Source: Azoarcus sp. KH32C (GTDB lineage: Bacteria; Pseudomonadota; Gammaproteobacteria; Burkholderiales; Rhodocyclaceae). From it: a DNA stretch of 64,000 nt. The stretch's first letter is position 1. Every line of letters starts with the position of its first letter. Below, one piece after another: positions 62,731-64,000 of this stretch. The notes below the pieces were generated by a model. The model was not told the origin of the DNA, did no database searches, and worked only from the letters and a program-made list of their open reading frames with translations. Position numbers and translations under genes: made by a program. The stretch is from positions 1,364,001-1,428,000 of the forward strand of contig NC_020516.1 of the NCBI RefSeq assembly GCF_000349945.1, given 5' to 3'.

Positions 62731-64000
62731 ATGCGCTTTCACTTTCCGATCATCATCATCGACGAGGACTTCCGCTCGGAAAACACCAGCGGCCTCGGTA
62801 TCCGCGCACTGGCCCAGGCCATTGAAGACGAAGCGATGGAGGTGCTCGGGGTCACGAGCTACGGCGACCTAAGGTCCTTCGCCCAGCAGCAGAGCCGAGC
62901 CTCCGCCTTCATCCTGTCGATCGACGACGAAGAGTTCTCTTCGCCGGAAGCCGCCGACAAGGCGATTGCCGACCTGCGCGCCTTCGTCGAAGAGATCCGC
63001 TTCCGCAACGCCGACATCCCGATCTTCCTGCACGGCGAAACGCGCACCAGCCGCCACATCCCGAACGATGTGCTGCGCGAGATGCACGGCTTCATCCACA
63101 TGTTCGAGGACACGCCCGAGTTCATCGCCCGCTACGTCGTGCGCGAAGCGAAGAACTACCTCGAAAGCCTCCCGCCGCCGTTCTTCCGCGCCCTGACGCA
63201 TTACGCCGCGGACGGCTCGTATTCGTGGCACTGCCCCGGCCATTCGGGCGGCGTCGCGTTCCTGAAGAGCCCCGTCGGCCAGATGTTCCACCAGTTCTTC
63301 GGCGAGAACATGCTGCGCGCGGACGTCTGCAACGCCGTCGAAGAACTCGGCCAACTGCTCGATCACACCGGCCCCGTCGCCGCATCCGAGCGCAACGCGG
63401 CCCGCATTTTCAACTGCGATCACCTGTATTTCGTCACCAACGGCACCTCGACCTCGAACAAGATGGTGTGGCACACCACGGTTGCGCCCGGCGACATCGT
63501 CGTCGTGGACCGCAACTGCCACAAATCGATTCTCCATTCGATCATCATGACGGGCGCGATCCCGGTGTTCTTGACACCGACCCGCAACCACTACGGCATC
63601 ATCGGTCCGATTCCGCTCGCCGAATTCAGCACCGAGGCAATCGAGAAGAAGATTGCGGCCAATCCGTTCGCGCGCGACGCGGTGAACAAGAAGCCGCGCA
63701 TTCTGACGATCACGCAGTCGACCTACGACGGCGTCGTCTACAACGTCGAGACCATCAAGGAGATGCTCGACGGCGAGATCGATACGCTGCACTTCGACGA
63801 AGCCTGGCTGCCTCACGCGGCCTTCCACGACTTCTACGGCGATTACCACGCCATCGGCGCCGACCGCCCGCGCTGCGAAAAGTCGATGATCTTCTCGACG
63901 CAGTCCACCCACAAACTGCTTGCCGGCCTGTCGCAGGCGTCGCAGATCCTCGTGCAGGATTCCCAGACCCGCAAACTGGACCGGGATATCTTCAACGAGG
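62731..64000 (+). CDS. PLP-dependent Lys/Arg/Orn decarboxylase (cut by window edge)
   Basis: First 423 residues of a fold-type I basic amino acid decarboxylase (family of AdiA, LdcC/CadA, SpeF; about 750 residues when complete). The N-terminal wing domain (about 1-125) resembles a receiver fold (FHFPIIIIDEDFRSENTSG). The PLP part begins GSYSWHCPGHSGGVAF, with FVTNGTSTSNKMV and LHFDEAWLPHAAFH. The Schiff-base lysine is K395 in STQSTHKLLAGLSQ. The frame is open to the last base. Which substrate, arginine, lysine or ornithine, cannot be decided from this part. It may serve acid tolerance or polyamine supply. Confidence 0.92.
   Translation, partial: MRFHFPIIIIDEDFRSENTSGLGIRALAQAIEDEAMEVLGVTSYGDLRSFAQQQSRASAFILSIDDEEFSSPEAADKAIADLRAFVEEIRFRNADIPIFLHGETRTSRHIPNDVLREMHGFIHMFEDTPEFIARYVVREAKNYLESLPPPFFRALTHYAADGSYSWHCPGHSGGVAFLKSPVGQMFHQFFGENMLRADVCNAVEELGQLLDHTGPVAASERNAARIFNCDHLYFVTNGTSTSNKMVWHTTVAPGDIVVVDRNCHKSILHSIIMTGAIPVFLTPTRNHYGIIGPIPLAEFSTEAIEKKIAANPFARDAVNKKPRILTITQSTYDGVVYNVETIKEMLDGEIDTLHFDEAWLPHAAFHDFYGDYHAIGADRPRCEKSMIFSTQSTHKLLAGLSQASQILVQDSQTRKLDRDIFNE

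Overview
The window reads as ordinary chromosome from a high-G+C betaproteobacterium. It is most likely a Rhodocyclales member of the Azoarcus/Aromatoleum/Thauera type. This rests on protein families and gene order (rpsU-yqeY-dnaG-rpoD, leuS-lptE-holA-proA, an H-NS with the short betaproteobacterial C-terminal motif, and the c-type cytochrome gene content). No database search was possible, so genus level is inference. No CRISPR array, rRNA operon, insertion sequence or replication origin was seen.

Layout. (1) 1-3.5 kb: a minus-strand set, L-2-haloacid dehalogenase - TSUP permease - malate synthase G (cut by the left edge), divergent from a LysR regulator. (2) 3.5-5.4 kb: a chemoreceptor ending in a hemerythrin domain, then tRNA-Thr(CGT) with promoter and terminator. 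(3) 5.7-16.1 kb: a co-directional cluster of circularly permuted ATP-grasp ligase, alpha-E protein, Anbu proteasome homologue, large transglutaminase-like protein, a ligase/alpha-E fusion and a second transglutaminase-like protein. The ligase/alpha-E pair is present twice, once split and once fused. (4) 16.1-21.7 kb: an orphan type VI secretion island on the minus strand. VgrG with a transthyretin-like tail is followed at once by a candidate LAS-fold peptidoglycan peptidase and two signal-peptide proteins that could be immunity proteins. The small genes look A+T-richer than their surroundings. (5) 21.9-26.7 kb: tRNA-Ile2(CAT) and the macromolecular synthesis operon rpsU-yqeY-dnaG-rpoD. (6) 26.8-50 kb: housekeeping genes (tsaD, plsY, folB, H-NS, ybaK, xerD, ogt, proA, holA, lptE, leuS, uvrD, a ParA, maeB, a quinone oxidoreductase, dnaE, a peroxiredoxin) with a few small proteins of unknown function. 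(7) 50.2-55.7 kb: a redox module. A chemoreceptor with a periplasmic CxxCH haem-c motif precedes a monohaem cytochrome c, a decahaem MtrA/MtoA/DmsE-type cytochrome and an MtrB/PioB-type outer-membrane barrel. (8) 55.7-64 kb: acylphosphatase, a SulP transporter, metG, an OmpA-like lipoprotein, apbC, dcd and the start of a PLP basic amino acid decarboxylase.

Most promising regions. The 50-56 kb module looks like a transmembrane electron conduit (MtoDAB-like order) next to its own haem chemoreceptor. The VgrG-LAS peptidase unit looks like an effector/immunity module. The Anbu/ATP-grasp supercluster is a known but functionally unsolved association with unusual local details: a hexanucleotide tandem repeat inside a coding region and a four-cysteine cluster in the fused protein.
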